Origin: Neelides folsomi
Lineage: Eukaryota; Arthropoda; Collembola; Neelipleona; Neelidae
Assembly: GCA_034687125.1 (NCBI GenBank)
Contig: JAQGBZ010000053.1
Span: 62,001 to 126,000, forward strand
DNA length: 64,000 nucleotides
Direction: 5' to 3'
The position numbers and the translations under genes were made by a program. Under the pieces are notes generated by a model. That model was not told the DNA's origin and made no database searches. It was given only the letters and a program-made list of their open reading frames with translations. Below are positions 1 through 13,500 of this stretch, in pieces (positions within the stretch are counted from its first letter, which is position 1; each line of letters begins with the position of its first letter).

Positions 1-3000
1 ATGAAATATAACCTTAAAATCTCCCTCTGTATATCGTTCCTATAGCTTTGCTCCACTGTTCTGAACTCATGGTTATATCCCGCTGAATGAGCATAGGTTA
101 TCTTTTACAACATGACTCTCAGTTTCAGAAGTGGTTGAGCATCGATGAAGGGTTCCATATAGGAATAATAATATAGAGCAATAGGGGAATTTTTGTTCAA
201 TTTGTTCACAAATTTGGGGTAAAAGGTCCGTCCCTTCTTCCACCGCAGGATATCATTAGTGTGACAAAGGTAGTCAAATATTGAACTTATTCCATAAGAA
301 TATATACAATCGGTAATAGAGCTGTTGCTTTATTGGCCTCTTACATATTAAGCCTGATACTGTGTGCGATATATCTCTATTGAATAAATGTGCGTGAATT
401 TCCCCTTCGCCTTCCCACTTTTTCACTGGTTCTCAATTGAAGTAACCTCTTGCCCTTATTTACGATGCGGATTTATTCAATTTATTGAATTATCCTCCTG
501 AAGCCAAAGAATTCGAATATATTATTAAAAAACTTTAGAGCATTCAGGAACTCTGTAACCTTTTTTCATTACCTAAAAGGTTCTTTTTTAATAACTCAAG
601 TGGACGAATTGAAGCCCGGGAAGTTTCATACAAAAGTTTTCCAATATGTTCCAGATATTATAAAAATTATTGCATTTTCATCATATCTTTTTACCGATGA
701 CAGTGCTATATGAGTATTACACTAATATTCGAACATTTCTTTAAAAACCAGACTCGCTTTTTAGTACAATTTATAGATTTGAAAAGTCGCTTTCTTGAAA
801 GCCATGAAGAATTGTGATGATGAGATATTAATTCTTCGTACATATCATAAAGAGATGAGGATTTGAAGGTTTGTTGGTTCCTAAGTATCCTTTTGTTAAA
901 TCGCTCTTGAACATTCATCCTCTCGTCACTTAGAAGGATTATCGTTTTACACAACGTTTAAATGATACCTGTTACATTCTCCATGTTCCATCTGTGTCGA
1001 AATACCGTTTTCACAGGCTTTTGAGTTTTAAAGTTGATTCCTTGTTAAAATTGTGGATTTAATTTTTGTTGGTTATTAAATAAAACCCCATCATTGTTCT
1101 TCGTCCAAAATTTATAAAACTATCATTGTCTTATAATTTAATTACCTTAAAGTTCCAAGTCCTCTTCTTAAAATCTTACAACAATTTTATGTTCAATTAT
1201 GTATGCATGTCAGTATGTATTTACACAAAGATCTTTCAGATGTGAATATTATTTTACCTAGTTAGAATGAGAATATGTGAAGCTCATGGCTTCCATCTTT
1301 ACACACATATTAAGTTCTGCTTATTTATGACTAGTCGAGTAGAGAAAGAATAGCGAGGAAATTTCAGAATCCTGATAATGAGAAAGAAACACAGAGCCTG
1401 ATTTCGAGAAGCAAAAAATGAGGAACACACACTAAATAACTTTAAATGTATATGATTCCAAAATACCTCTCATATGAGGGTGAATATGAGAAAGCTTTTT
1501 CTCCACATTAGGACATTTCATATCGGAGTGTGTGAGCTCATTTGGTAAAGCCGCCGGAAAGTATTTAGGAAATCGTAGGGATCCTGAGAGAGAGTTTGAA
1601 CATTTTTACTTACATTATTCTTTTACATCTCCTCCGTTTCTCTCTCATGTTTGTACTTTGCATCTTATTTGTTTAAGCTTGTCCTTGGTTCCCCTTTAAC
1701 TCCACTTCGGCCATTTATTCCAAGTTTACATTCTCAAGAATCCATACATGTGGTTATGTATTAAACATGCCACTCCTGAAATGTATTGAAATGTTGAAAT
1801 GAGGAGATGATGAATATTTAAATGTGCCATGAGACGAGCTCATCGAAATCCTCAGCTCAGGCTCTCGTATAATAAGAACCAAAGAAGTTTTATGAGAAGG
1901 AGGAAAAAATAATCTCTTTTCCCTCTCACATCCTAAACTCTCGACAATCTGTTCTAATTCTAGTTTTCCTATACATTTTCCTAAATGAACCACTTGAACT
2001 CCTATAGCCAAATTATATTAATAGGCGCAGTACCTTACTAACATGTATGTATAAGAGTCAAATCTTCAAGGATTGAATATGTGAAATTAACATCAGCAGC
2101 ATAATGAACACATACATTATGTATTTAAAACCCAAGTATTAAGAATAAAAATGTGATTGAAATTGAATAAAAAAATCCCTATAACTTATCCTCCTAGTCT
2201 GAATAAATTAAGTTTGAAATTAGACATGTAGCTTATTCAATTTCCGTATGTTTATCAAAATGATTAATTTTCAAATGTGAGGAATCTACTAATCATAAGC
2301 CACTCCCATTAAAAAGAAATACACTCATGTTATTCCTTGAGATTCCTTGCGGATTGGAATTGTAGCAGACCGCGATTATTGATGATATGCGGAGCATTAA
2401 ATAATAATGCAAGTGAGAATAAACGCTAGTGTGAAATTTTACAAGGGGAATGAGCATGAAAAAAAATTGGGAAGGTGGCCTGGAAAGTGTGAGTCTTGTT
2501 GTAACATTGTGGAAGCGTAATCCAGTAAATCACGATAATTAGGGCCCTTCGAAGCCTCAAATGCTCTCAAATGGGGCTCGGGTTGGAAGAAACGAGGAGT
2601 TTGTGGCAATTAATTCCGAATCATAACCTCCCCGTCAGCCACCTCAAATAAATTATCATAAGTTTAGTTTTATTGCCCAAAAGGTAAGATAGACAATTCA
2701 TGCTCCTGCTTTAATTCCGCTCTCAGTTCCCTTAATTAGAAAGATAATTATTCTATTAAACCCCTCAACTCCTGAGTTAATTTGAATTTCTTAAAAATTC
2801 GTCTATCCATTCATTATGCCCAAATGCGGCCAAGAGTTTCTTTACAAATTAGTTAATCGATAGGGTAAATGCGAAGAAAAATAATATTTATTGCTTTATC
2901 ATTTCCACATTTTTTATAGCTTATTAAAATTATTAATTTATTATAAAGAAATTAATATGGGACGAATTATAATATAATTAATAATAATAATAATTCTATT

Positions 3001-6000
3001 GAAACATGTTAACAAGTAGTTAAAAAGTTCTTTTTAAAACTCAAGAGCTTAATAGGAATTTAACTAAGTTTGTGATTAGGGTAATAAAGTAGGTTAGAAA
3101 GCTTCACAATAACATTTATTAATATTCCATTATCGCGTAAATTTTTTTCACTTGTGTATCCGGAAAGTACGGAGTTATGCATATACTACATAAGTATGTG
3201 TACATTATTGGTCATACGTAAGTAATTGCACCAACTCGTAAATATGCTAAAGGGGGGAATGGAAAATGAGAAATTAATAGAAATAAATTGACTCAATTGA
3301 CACACATTTCATGGTAAATATAATATTAATTTTGCCAAAGGACTCGTGGAATTCCTTTTCTCCAATTTCATATGTGTGTTAAATGAAGAATATCTCGTTT
3401 TCTTCCATTGCACAAACACTTTTTGGCACATTTGGAAAAGGGGTTATAAATGAGCTTTTATTGCTAAATTGGTAAACCCTATTTTTGAAATTCAATTTGT
3501 CATTAATTAATGGGCTAAGCATGAGAATAATGGATTTGTTTTATAGTAAAATATTACATCATGGAATATTAATCGTTTTTCCTCTTAAATACAAAGTGTT
3601 TCCTTATTTGTGGAAACTCTGTTCCGTGAGTTCGCATGTGTTTTTAATTACTTGTTGATCAATATTTCAATGAAGCGATTAATGATTCCTATAATCATTA
3701 TATATTATATTTATCCGATAAGTTGGCTTCATAAATATCTCACTTATATAATTTACTGAGAATAATATTTCAAATTAATTGCTTACATTTATAGCAAATC
3801 AAAAAGATGCTTTTATAAATATTCAAAGAATTCATTTGAATAGATTACATAAATACAATATAGGGACGCTAAATATGTTAAAGGTGAATAGATGGATGGA
3901 CTCATTGTTAGTTTATGAGAAGATCTGAGATGCTCTTGTAGTCATTTAAGGAGAGATGAATGAAAAGATGATTGTGATTAAGAGACGGTTCCTATTAATA
4001 GAGGAATGCTAATGCCAGTGGGCAATTGATATAAATCGTAACTGGAGTCAGGTTCAAAGGGCAACGTCTTGTAATAAGATCCTTACGAGTATTAAAATAG
4101 AATGCTCACTACGCTACGCTTCATTCTACTCTCAATTATTTCTTTATGGACGTGAAGGATTATTTGAGGTACCTCAAATCCCCTGTCCATTGCTTCAACC
4201 TTAATCTGCGAATTTAAATTTTCCAATTTTGATTCTGCTCTTATCTACTCAACGATGAATTTCTCAGCAGTCTCTCCAAAGACGGACAATAATGAGCCAA
4301 TATCTCTCTAATAAACATTAGAATAACAATCAAAGGGCGAGACTCCCATTGAGCCACGAGAAGAATGTTCCTATGTGCATCTTGAGGATAAAAGTAGAAG
4401 GATGAATATTAAAACGAGAATCATGGAATCGGAATCTATTGAGTGTCTCGACATTGAGCTCTCAAGAATTTTCATCTCATCGCTGAAATAGGAAATGCGA
4501 AAAAAAGGCTAAAGAGAAGAGACATGAGGAGCTGAATAATAAAATGTTAACACGAATGTCCATTTAGAGACGAGGAGGATATTTATTCCATTAATACCAA
4601 AAGGATCATCAATCATCGGATTTGTTTTGATTGGAGATCTTTTGGGGAGTTAAGATTGGAATGCGAAGAGCGTCGTCGATTCCTCCTCAAAAGAATTCAG
4701 AGAGCCGTGAATAAGAAGAGATTTCGGAAAGGCTAATATGCTGAATAATAATACCACACGATTCCATCCCTTTAGCTCTTTATTTGAGCTCAACATATCT
4801 TGTAAATGGTTGGTCGGATGAGCCGAAAAAAGAAATGTAATTAATGAAACCTTTTCTATTCTTTTCATTCCATTTGATGAGGGCCGACGTCGGAATATCA
4901 AAATCATAAAATTGAATATAAAAAGGTTTAAAAATTTATTTGGTTTATAATGACTTCTCATGTAATGAATATGGAAAGAATTCTTCTATTCAACGAAGCA
5001 AAATAAATAAATATATTTGTAATTAAGTGTTATCGACGATTGTAAATGACAAATTGCTATATAATTTCCCTACTTTCATTCCTCCTTGCCCATTGCAATT
5101 TAAGGAATGATTAGTTTAATCGAACTTACATATAAGAGTAAATGAAATATGGAAATATTTAATAGTAATAACTAGGTATAATCAATAATTTCTTAATTCT
5201 TATTTTTCTTATTCACACACCCAAATCGTTCCACTCATTGTTAGAGGCGTGTTATTTCATAAGCATAATATTTTATTGCAAGCTACAATTACAATCATTC
5301 CTTATTATATTTGGTTATATCATATTCACATCTTGGTTAGAATTTGTTTGATTCGTTCGTAAAGTCCATTGAAATGGAAAGGGATGGAATGCAATTAATA
5401 ATCAATATATGACTTAGTCTCCCATTTTTATTGCCCAATTTACCTTCCTTTAAAAGAACAAACTGACTGAGAGATCCCCTTTGTTGAGTGCGGAACATGA
5501 AGTGATGCATGTTGTCTAGTGTATGTATTTGTGCGTGAGACTCTTGCAGTTTCCCCTTCAACTGTCCTCCTGTCGAACAAAGTTGGATCTTACATCTCTC
5601 ACATGCATTAAATGGTCAAACATCAGTTGCAGGAATATCGAAGCCATTTGGGAAGGAGTGAGAGAGCAACTTTCTAAATTAGAAGTTTCTTTCGTAGAAT
5701 TCACAATAAGTTTAAATAAATGCTCATTTAATGAACAATCAAATGTTTCCCTTAAAATTAACAAGTTGCACAAGGTTGCTTTATCGCTATCAAATTCACA
5801 TAAATAAAGCTCTTTATTTCTCATCATACCTCCGACGACTCAATCACGACTATACAAGCTATATATGACTTTAATATGAAGGCTTTATTTAAATATAATA
5901 TATGTACACACGCATTTATAATCTACATAGTTTCTCTCAAACGGATTTTTACAAAGATTGAGAAAATAGCCATCATTTGAATCATTTAGTGTTAATTTAT

Positions 6001-6573
6001 TCCATTTCAAATTTTATGTCTTTATTTACACGTACATTCAATTTCATTTTCCTTTTCTCGACTTTTTGTTGGCGTTTTCCAATTTTATATTAGCAAATAT
6101 TCTGTTTTTCATTTCAATTTGAAAATCCTTAATGGGTAAGCTTTCAAATGGTTAAATTAGGGCTTCATGGCATTTTAGTAAATTATAATTTTGTATATAA
6201 TTATCCAAAGGGGGTGTAAATTGAAAAGACCGTTGAGTATTAGTATCAATATGTTGGTCTTATTTTTCTTGTGAGTTGGGAGATGTTTGGTCAAAATCCC
6301 CCGATTCCACTCCATATTCATCATCTCCTACTCCTTGTAATTGTGAACAAATGGTTGTAGGGAGTTGAGGGCCGGGTTAAAAAAAGTGATACGAGGAGAG
6401 ACCAACCGTGGGCCGGGAAGGAGAGAATCCACAATATATTAATCCTATACGTGAGCAGACGGGGGAAATGGGGAAGGGTTGAACTTTCTTTTCATAAGCT
6501 CGTGGAGTCTCCCCAAAGTGAGCCGGAGCAGAGCGGCCCTCTAAAAAGCTCTTCCCCTCCTTTGCTGTGAGAT
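1..6573. other. Upstream non-coding region
   Basis: No gene can be supported here. Open frames on both strands are short (up to about 100 codons), have no recognisable domain, and lack paired splice signals. The sequence is AT-rich with a few short AAT/TAA runs, for example near 2975-2996. It lies upstream of the ATG-free leader at 6574 and may hold distal regulatory DNA for the castor gene, but nothing specific can be shown. Confidence refers to the absence of an evident gene. Confidence 0.6.
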
Positions 6574-7567
6574 GCCTGTGTTCTTCGACCAAAAAGTTTC
6601 CCTATTCTGTCTAAACGGCACGTTAGTCTCGACAGAGAAGAGCCGAGAGCTCCCCGCTCCTCGCCCCGCTCTCCTCACTCACTCACGAACACACTCAACC
6701 ACTCCGACTCGGATCCGATTACCTTCTAATTAATAAGATCAAAATCTCATTATTAATTAAATAAACATATCAACTCAACGAACTTTTTCAACCATCCGTC
6801 TCTTACTAAACAATCGAATTTAAATTAAAATATCAATATAAAATTGACAATAAATTATTATATTGCTATAAAGCACAAACTATCAGATCCCTAATTAAAA
6901 AAACAAGAATAGAAAATTGGACTACATTTTTATCGACTTTGATCAAAATTTTCAATAAAATTCAATTGAATTGAAATTTATCTAATCAACGATTAAATTA
7001 TTAATTAGTTGGATAATTAAAGTTGGAAATAATTAATCAAATAATTGAAAGCACTACCGCTTGATTTTCAAAGGAACCAAAAGTGACCTGTGAAAGAATC
7101 TTTAGTGAATTGAATTCTCGTTCAGAGTGAGACAGAATCTTACAAGTGTGTGTTTCATTTCTTCGAAAGTTTTCGGATTTAAGATTTGAGGATTTGGTGA
7201 AAACTTTGGGTGCCGTGGTTCTAAAGGACGATTAAATTTTAAAGAGGGAGAATACACGGAATTGGAATATTAAGAGACATTTCTGGATAATATTTACGAT
7301 TGTGAGTGTTGAAACAAACCCACCTGGGTTTCTCTCCGTGTGTGAGACAAAAAAGGCCTCTCTGGGCTCATTATTGATTGCCATTCCACCGGCGGAAACG
7401 AGCTCGACAGAGTTAAATTACCATTTATTTTGCAAACTCTCACCGCGAAGGGACCACTTGCTCATATAAGCCACCCAATACCATAAACTTGATAAATATA
7501 CAAAAATATTTTTTACGTTTCTTCTCTTCACCTGGCATTCTAAATCCACCTACTGCTGTATAAAAAG
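6574..7567 (+). promoter_or_regulatory. Candidate castor 5' UTR exon (ATG-free leader)
   Basis: No ATG occurs on the + strand from 6574 to 7662, while CAT (ATG on the other strand) occurs about 12 times between 6574 and 7567. This strand-specific depletion is typical of a long 5' untranslated leader. It ends in AAAAAG|GTACGTAT at 7567/7568, a near-ideal splice donor. The 5' part (6600-6720) is more GC-rich than its surroundings, as promoters often are. The transcription start is not resolved and could lie anywhere from about 6570 to 6700. The next + strand coding exon with matching features is castor exon 1 at 22508, so this is inferred to be castor's first exon. It could instead serve an unannotated transcript. 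Confidence 0.5.
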
Positions 7568-10500
7568 GTACGTATCTGGATACATTAAAACACATTTTTA
7601 TTCATTACTCATATCCGTTGCTACAAAGCATTTTCACAAAACACATTTTTACTTATTGGGATCTATGGACTTATGGTACCAGAAGACCAATTTAACCGAC
7701 AATGAATTTAAAACTTTACTTTCGATATATTTTCATGTTTTTTCTGGAATAGGGGTCAATTGGTGTTTATAGATTAAATAAACATTACGAATATAATTGC
7801 TATTAAAGGTTTTTTGATACTTTTGGTTTTTATAAGATTGACGTTTGAAATCCAATTTTTTGATTTTTAAGGATTAAAAAGTGAGGGGAATGAGAGAATT
7901 CGTTCTATGATTCCTTTCATATGGTGAAAGAAGGAAGCGGCAAGTGATGTGATAACAGTTGTTCTCATGTTCTTCGGTTCTTATATCCTTAATCTTGATT
8001 TCCCATGAAAGTTCATGCATACGAGAAACATCAGTACATAAACGCTTGTTTCAATTCCTTAAACTATCCTTAGATTGAAGGGCAGATAGGAGCCGAAGTT
8101 TCGGTTCCCCCTTTTAACCCGTAGCCATTTCTTCGCATTTTAAGGGACAAATAAGAGACGTGTCCTGACTTTGTTTTCCACGTACAATTTCCCTCAAATT
8201 CCGAGAAGATAAACGTTTACCATTTAAATGTAAAAGGAAGGAAATTCTGACAATTGACGAAATTCGACTCATTTAGCAGAATGGGAAAAGAGCCGTTTGC
8301 CATTTGTGTTGTATTTTTACGAAAGTTTTTTTATGCGCAAATGAACATTAAAACTCACGTGAATTGTTGCATGAATTATTGGAAATAATATAATGATTCA
8401 GTGTATCGATGCTTATTTGAAAAAGTGGAGTAAGAGATACATAACACGTCATGGACATGAAAGGATCATTTAATGAGGAAGTTGAATTACTCTTAGATTT
8501 ACCATGAAAATGGTTAAATGCCGAGAGGCGACTCTTGAATATTGCAGACGACGGATTAGGTTTATCACTTGTCTGGTAGCTTTGAACATTTCCCAACTCA
8601 ATAACTTCCATCTCTCCTTTCTACTCCTTGAGATAAATGTCCCATTGAGGTTCTCATATATTCACTCCTTTACCACATCATTATTCCTTTATCTTTATTA
8701 TTCAATCGAGTTTAATACGTATGTGATAGTAGAGAGAATTTGTGCAAAAATATTCCAAGATAACAAACACTCCGGTTTATTCATTTGTGTATTTATATAA
8801 AATAATCGTTGAGAAAATTGATATGTTCGAACAATGGTTTCATTTTCTTATCAATTCCTCTGTCCATTATAAGGAAACTTTTATGATATACCTATACTGG
8901 CTCAATTAATGTCAATTGAACGCATTTGCCAATAATATAAGAGGAGGACTCGTATGGAGAAGAGGTTCAATAAACAATCGTAAGAGTAATTTAAACCGAA
9001 TAAAATTCATCCTTAAAGAAATAAACTGTCAGAGGCTGAGACATCCGTCTTGAAATTTTATAAACAGAGCTAAAGTTTAATTCAAAAAATTTGTATGGAA
9101 GAGACCCAGAAGATTCTTTATATGAGATGAAAGGCGTTTTAAAAAGTAAAGATTAAACTGCAGGAGTCGGCAAAATATTTTCCATATGATGCGAGGACTC
9201 GAACCCTCTCAGCATAATAAACTTGTTTAGTCTTCCAATTTATTTTCTAATCTTATTTTTCTCTTTTACCCACTAATTTATGTGGAGGCTCAGGCAAGAG
9301 AGTGGGCGATAAATAAAAAAAATAAAGCTAAAGACCATAAATAAGGTCATTACTCATAAATCGCATACATTTTGGAATTCTTTTATTTTCCTTCTATACA
9401 CACTTTACCTATTTTATATCTCTCCAACAAAAAAATATTTTTTGACATTGAGTGAGTTTAATAATAAAAAATCCGATTATATAATTTTATGTTTTCCTTT
9501 TGAATTCAAATATTTATCTTACTATAATACTACCCTTGGTAAACTAGATGTATGGTATTGTTGAATTGCTCCAAATATCCAAATTTTTACTTTTTGAAGC
9601 ACTTTTCAAAATTTCGATTTCGTGCTTAATTCACTTTCGTGATTGAGAAGAGTTGAAGGAATTATGGAGAAGGTAATCGCGGTTGAGTTGGTATTTGAGA
9701 GAAAGAAGGGGGAGCTTTGGATCATTTGTTTACGTCTTTATCCGAGGTTTTGGATAAAGGTATAAATTTAAAGAGGCTCATTTCTCCCTCTACTTTACGA
9801 CGAATAATAAAATGTGGAGAGCAATAAAGGGACATTAAGCTCAAGATGCATTGGGAACGAAGTTGGGTGAAGACGTAGCATATAAATGATTTTTATTTTA
9901 TGGCCCCAAAACGACTCCAATTGGATTTAATCAGGGCGGTCAATAACTCTCAAGACTCTCTTTCTTGAGAACCTTCAATGCTCTTGGGCTTGAATGGTTT
10001 AAGGAGAACTCCAAGAGCTTTTAACATCTTGAAATTTATTATGAGCGGGAGCGGAATCTGTAGAAATTGAGACAAAACGTAAAGAGGGATCTGAAGGAAA
10101 AAATTTAATGACTTTTCCTTAGATTTGAATACGAGTTTAGTAGCTAGTTTTATAGATTTTCATTGAAGGCTGGAAAATCGTAGAGAGTTTGAGGAGAAAC
10201 TGAGCGTAGTGCGATCTCTTTAAATGAACCTTTATCCCCCTGTAGATTCACAATTAACTTGGAGTGAATGAGTCGAAAAGAATTTTGAGTTTAATGGGAA
10301 ATGTAATTGGGAAGCTATTGACATTATAAACTGCCGTCCGTCTCCCTCTTCCACTAAAGCTAACAAGAGAGGCAATTAGAGAGACTTCAAACATTTCATT
10401 TATTTGCCATTATTGTAAGAGATGTTCTATAAAAATGTTGAGGAAAACTGGATTATCGACTCGATTGGGAAGTCTTTTGAATTCATTTTGAAATGATTTC

Positions 10501-13500
10501 CCTAATTATCCATTCGCATCCTTCGTCGGCTCTGCTTCTCCTCAGCTTCCCTTTAATCCTCCACTTCCATCCATTTTGTAATGGGAGAAAAAATGGGGCT
10601 GGGAGGAAGAAAGGTACAGAGGCACGTTGGCTCAAGTGTTAATAAGAACATGCATACAATGTTTCATATATTAAGTAGTGGATATAAGAAGAAGCATTCC
10701 GTCCGTGATCTGACTGGTGGTACACATAAACATAAATTTATCAGAAAATGTCAATTTTGTTGGAAATTCACTTTTTCTCGAAGGCGAGAGAATGGAAACA
10801 GGTTTCCGCTCTTGAAGTCTCTTTCGTTGGGCGTTGTCTCTCATTCTCTCTTTTAACTTCACCTCTTCTTCTTGAGTGAGGGAAGAAAAGGAGAATGCAT
10901 TTTATTTCCACATTATTACTCACATTCGACTCTTCGGCTCCTCTCCTCCGCCTTATATACACTAAATACTCTGTCCGTATATTTTGATCCTATAAAATGG
11001 CCTTTAGAAAGAGTGTTTCCCCAACTTAACTCCTCCGTCTCACCTTTAATCTCAAATTCTCCTCATTAAATTGAGCTGTAATTGTATTAAACAAGGGAAG
11101 ATTCCTTAATGAACCTCTCCACCTATAGCTCACTCCAACCTCCAATTGAATTGGTCGAGGTAGGAGCTTGGAAACTTGAAATGTATTTAAATCCCTCTGG
11201 ACCTCTCTGTGTCTCTGTGAAGAATTCGACGAGCCGGCCGGCGTCACGGCGTCTCTTGAACGGTCAATGTTTTTTCTGTAAAGGACTCGAATGGGTGTGG
11301 AAACTCACCCTTTACATTCCCTTCATATCCTCACACACAGAGTCACATAAGCAGACGTGCAGACGGTCGAGCCGGAAAGTTTTCCCTACACGAGAACCGC
11401 GCTTCTTTTGAGCTCTCAATCTTTTCCTAATCATTTTATTTTTAAGGTATTTATCTTTCCTCTATCATAAAGAGATGGGTGAATGTAATATAATTTCAAA
11501 TTCCATCAATTCCTGTTTTACAACATCACTATTACTTTGAGGAATTTCCTTTCTTGGTCTTCATCTTCAATTTACGGGAAACTGTAGAGCATATTACTTT
11601 CCAACAATATGATCCCGTGTTCAATCAATAATGCGTTCCTTGCCATTACAATCTTCCTCTTCATATGGTAATCATCAAATTTCTAGTTTACCTTAATAAA
11701 TGCAAGATGTATGTATATGTAATTAGGTAAATATTTCATCATATCTTTAGTGTAAGTTCTTTTCATGGGAAGAGTTTAAACCTTGTGGAGGACACATGTG
11801 GATTCTCATACCGGATAAAGAGCTACCGAATGAATCCACTTCGTGAGGCTGGAAAGATACGATCGAAAATGGAAACTGTAATTTTCTCCTAAAAAGTGGA
11901 CGGGGTAGGGTTATAACGACGCGGGGGATCGAAGCCACTCTGAAACTGATACACTTGCCCTAAATTTCTTTCTCAGGGAAGGCTTTTCTCGTCAGCCTGA
12001 ACTAAAATGAGGCTTGAAGTTACATATGTATGTATACATATGCAAACACAGGAGTTGGGCATCATCTGTATAATAATAATATAAAACTAACACATTTCTC
12101 AAAATCTCGAGATGAGGAATGAATCTTTACATCCCCTTGATTTGTAGTTTTAATAAGGGAGTAGCAAAAGAGCTTAAATGTTTGCTCCACACACGAAAGA
12201 TCCTCCGCTCAAATGATCCTCTCATGAGAGCAACATCATAATTCAATATGGGCCTCATTCGACTCAATCCAATCAAATGAGCAAAGAGTTACTCTTGTAA
12301 TGTAAATGAGTCGAAAACTCGTTCTATCCTTTAAGCTATATCTGTGTGAATATGGTCATATCTTCCCTGTTTTGCTTTTGAGGAGCTTTGTGTAGATTAA
12401 ACGTGTGAGTTTGGCGATATGTGGAATTTTGTTTGGACGATGAACCGTCGGTAGCTTTTTTCCTTCATAAGTATTAGATGAGTATTTGTATGCTCTGCAA
12501 TGTAGACATAGTCTAATATTTAAAATCCTCATCACTTCCATACAATCTTGAAATTGGGAATGAGATGAAGGAGTGAATACGGAAAGAACTCGTTGTTTCA
12601 ACTCTAAAGGCAATTCATCACATTTTGAAGTGTGGAAAGAAAAGGTATTAGAACTCTCGAATAAGGAGAAATTTGATCCCCTTTTGCGTTTCTTCGCATT
12701 TACCTTCTTTTAAACTGTCTGGTTATAATCTTTTAACTAACTCTCATCAACTACTTTTTTTCTTACCAAAACCCCACGTGATATGATTACCCTATATTAT
12801 GCATTCTGCACAACATTTCCTTTCGTTTGTTCAACATCATAAAAACTCAATGTCTTGTATTACCTTCTAAGCTCCATATCATCTTTCAATTTAATGGATT
12901 TCCTAATTTTGTACTCCAATTTTAGCCAAGTCGAGAAATTCAAAGAAGCAGTTTAATTACCCTCATAAGAGCCCAATCGAGAATTGTTAATGAAGCGCGG
13001 AAAAGAAGGTTAATTAAAAAAGTTAAAAGTAATTAAGCTGGGCCGATTTTCTTAATAATAGAATCTATTATGTATGGGTTTTAAAGAACAAAGTTCCAAA
13101 TTCCACTTTACTCTTATGGTAAAAGCTAGATATTTCCACCCGTAATTTGACATCAAAATCATCATTATTGGTTCTTGAAAATAAAATTTGGCAATTCATT
13201 TATTGTCGATTCATTTGTGTATTAGGAAAGGAATGAAAGGGTTATTGTTTAAGAAATAGAGATTGAAGTTTGAATCGAGCGGATTGGGATTGAGAGCAAT
13301 AAGTGAACGGATGACACGTGGAGAATGAATATTCAATGATTGTATGTATGTATATTAAATGAATATATTCTTTCCATCCACATGTGAAGACATAACGTTG
13401 GTTCCCAAAGGGGCGTTGGAATCAGATGAGAAGGAGATAAGGGCGAGAAATGAGGGCCAAAGAGAATCGAAATTATTCTAATGAATCCACTGACTGAATC

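Noticed and set aside
6377-6592. 71-codon - strand frame next to the leader
   Set aside because: No recognisable protein and no splice or promoter support; it overlaps the presumed promoter side of the ATG-free leader.
9170-9250. tRNA-like T-arm on the - strand (GGGTTCGAGTCC near 9190-9210)
   Set aside because: The T-stem does not pair beyond three bases, and no D-arm, anticodon arm or acceptor stem could be built around it.
12020-12045. Near-palindrome of CATATG and GTATAC words
   Set aside because: Short AT-rich symmetry of a kind expected by chance in this composition.
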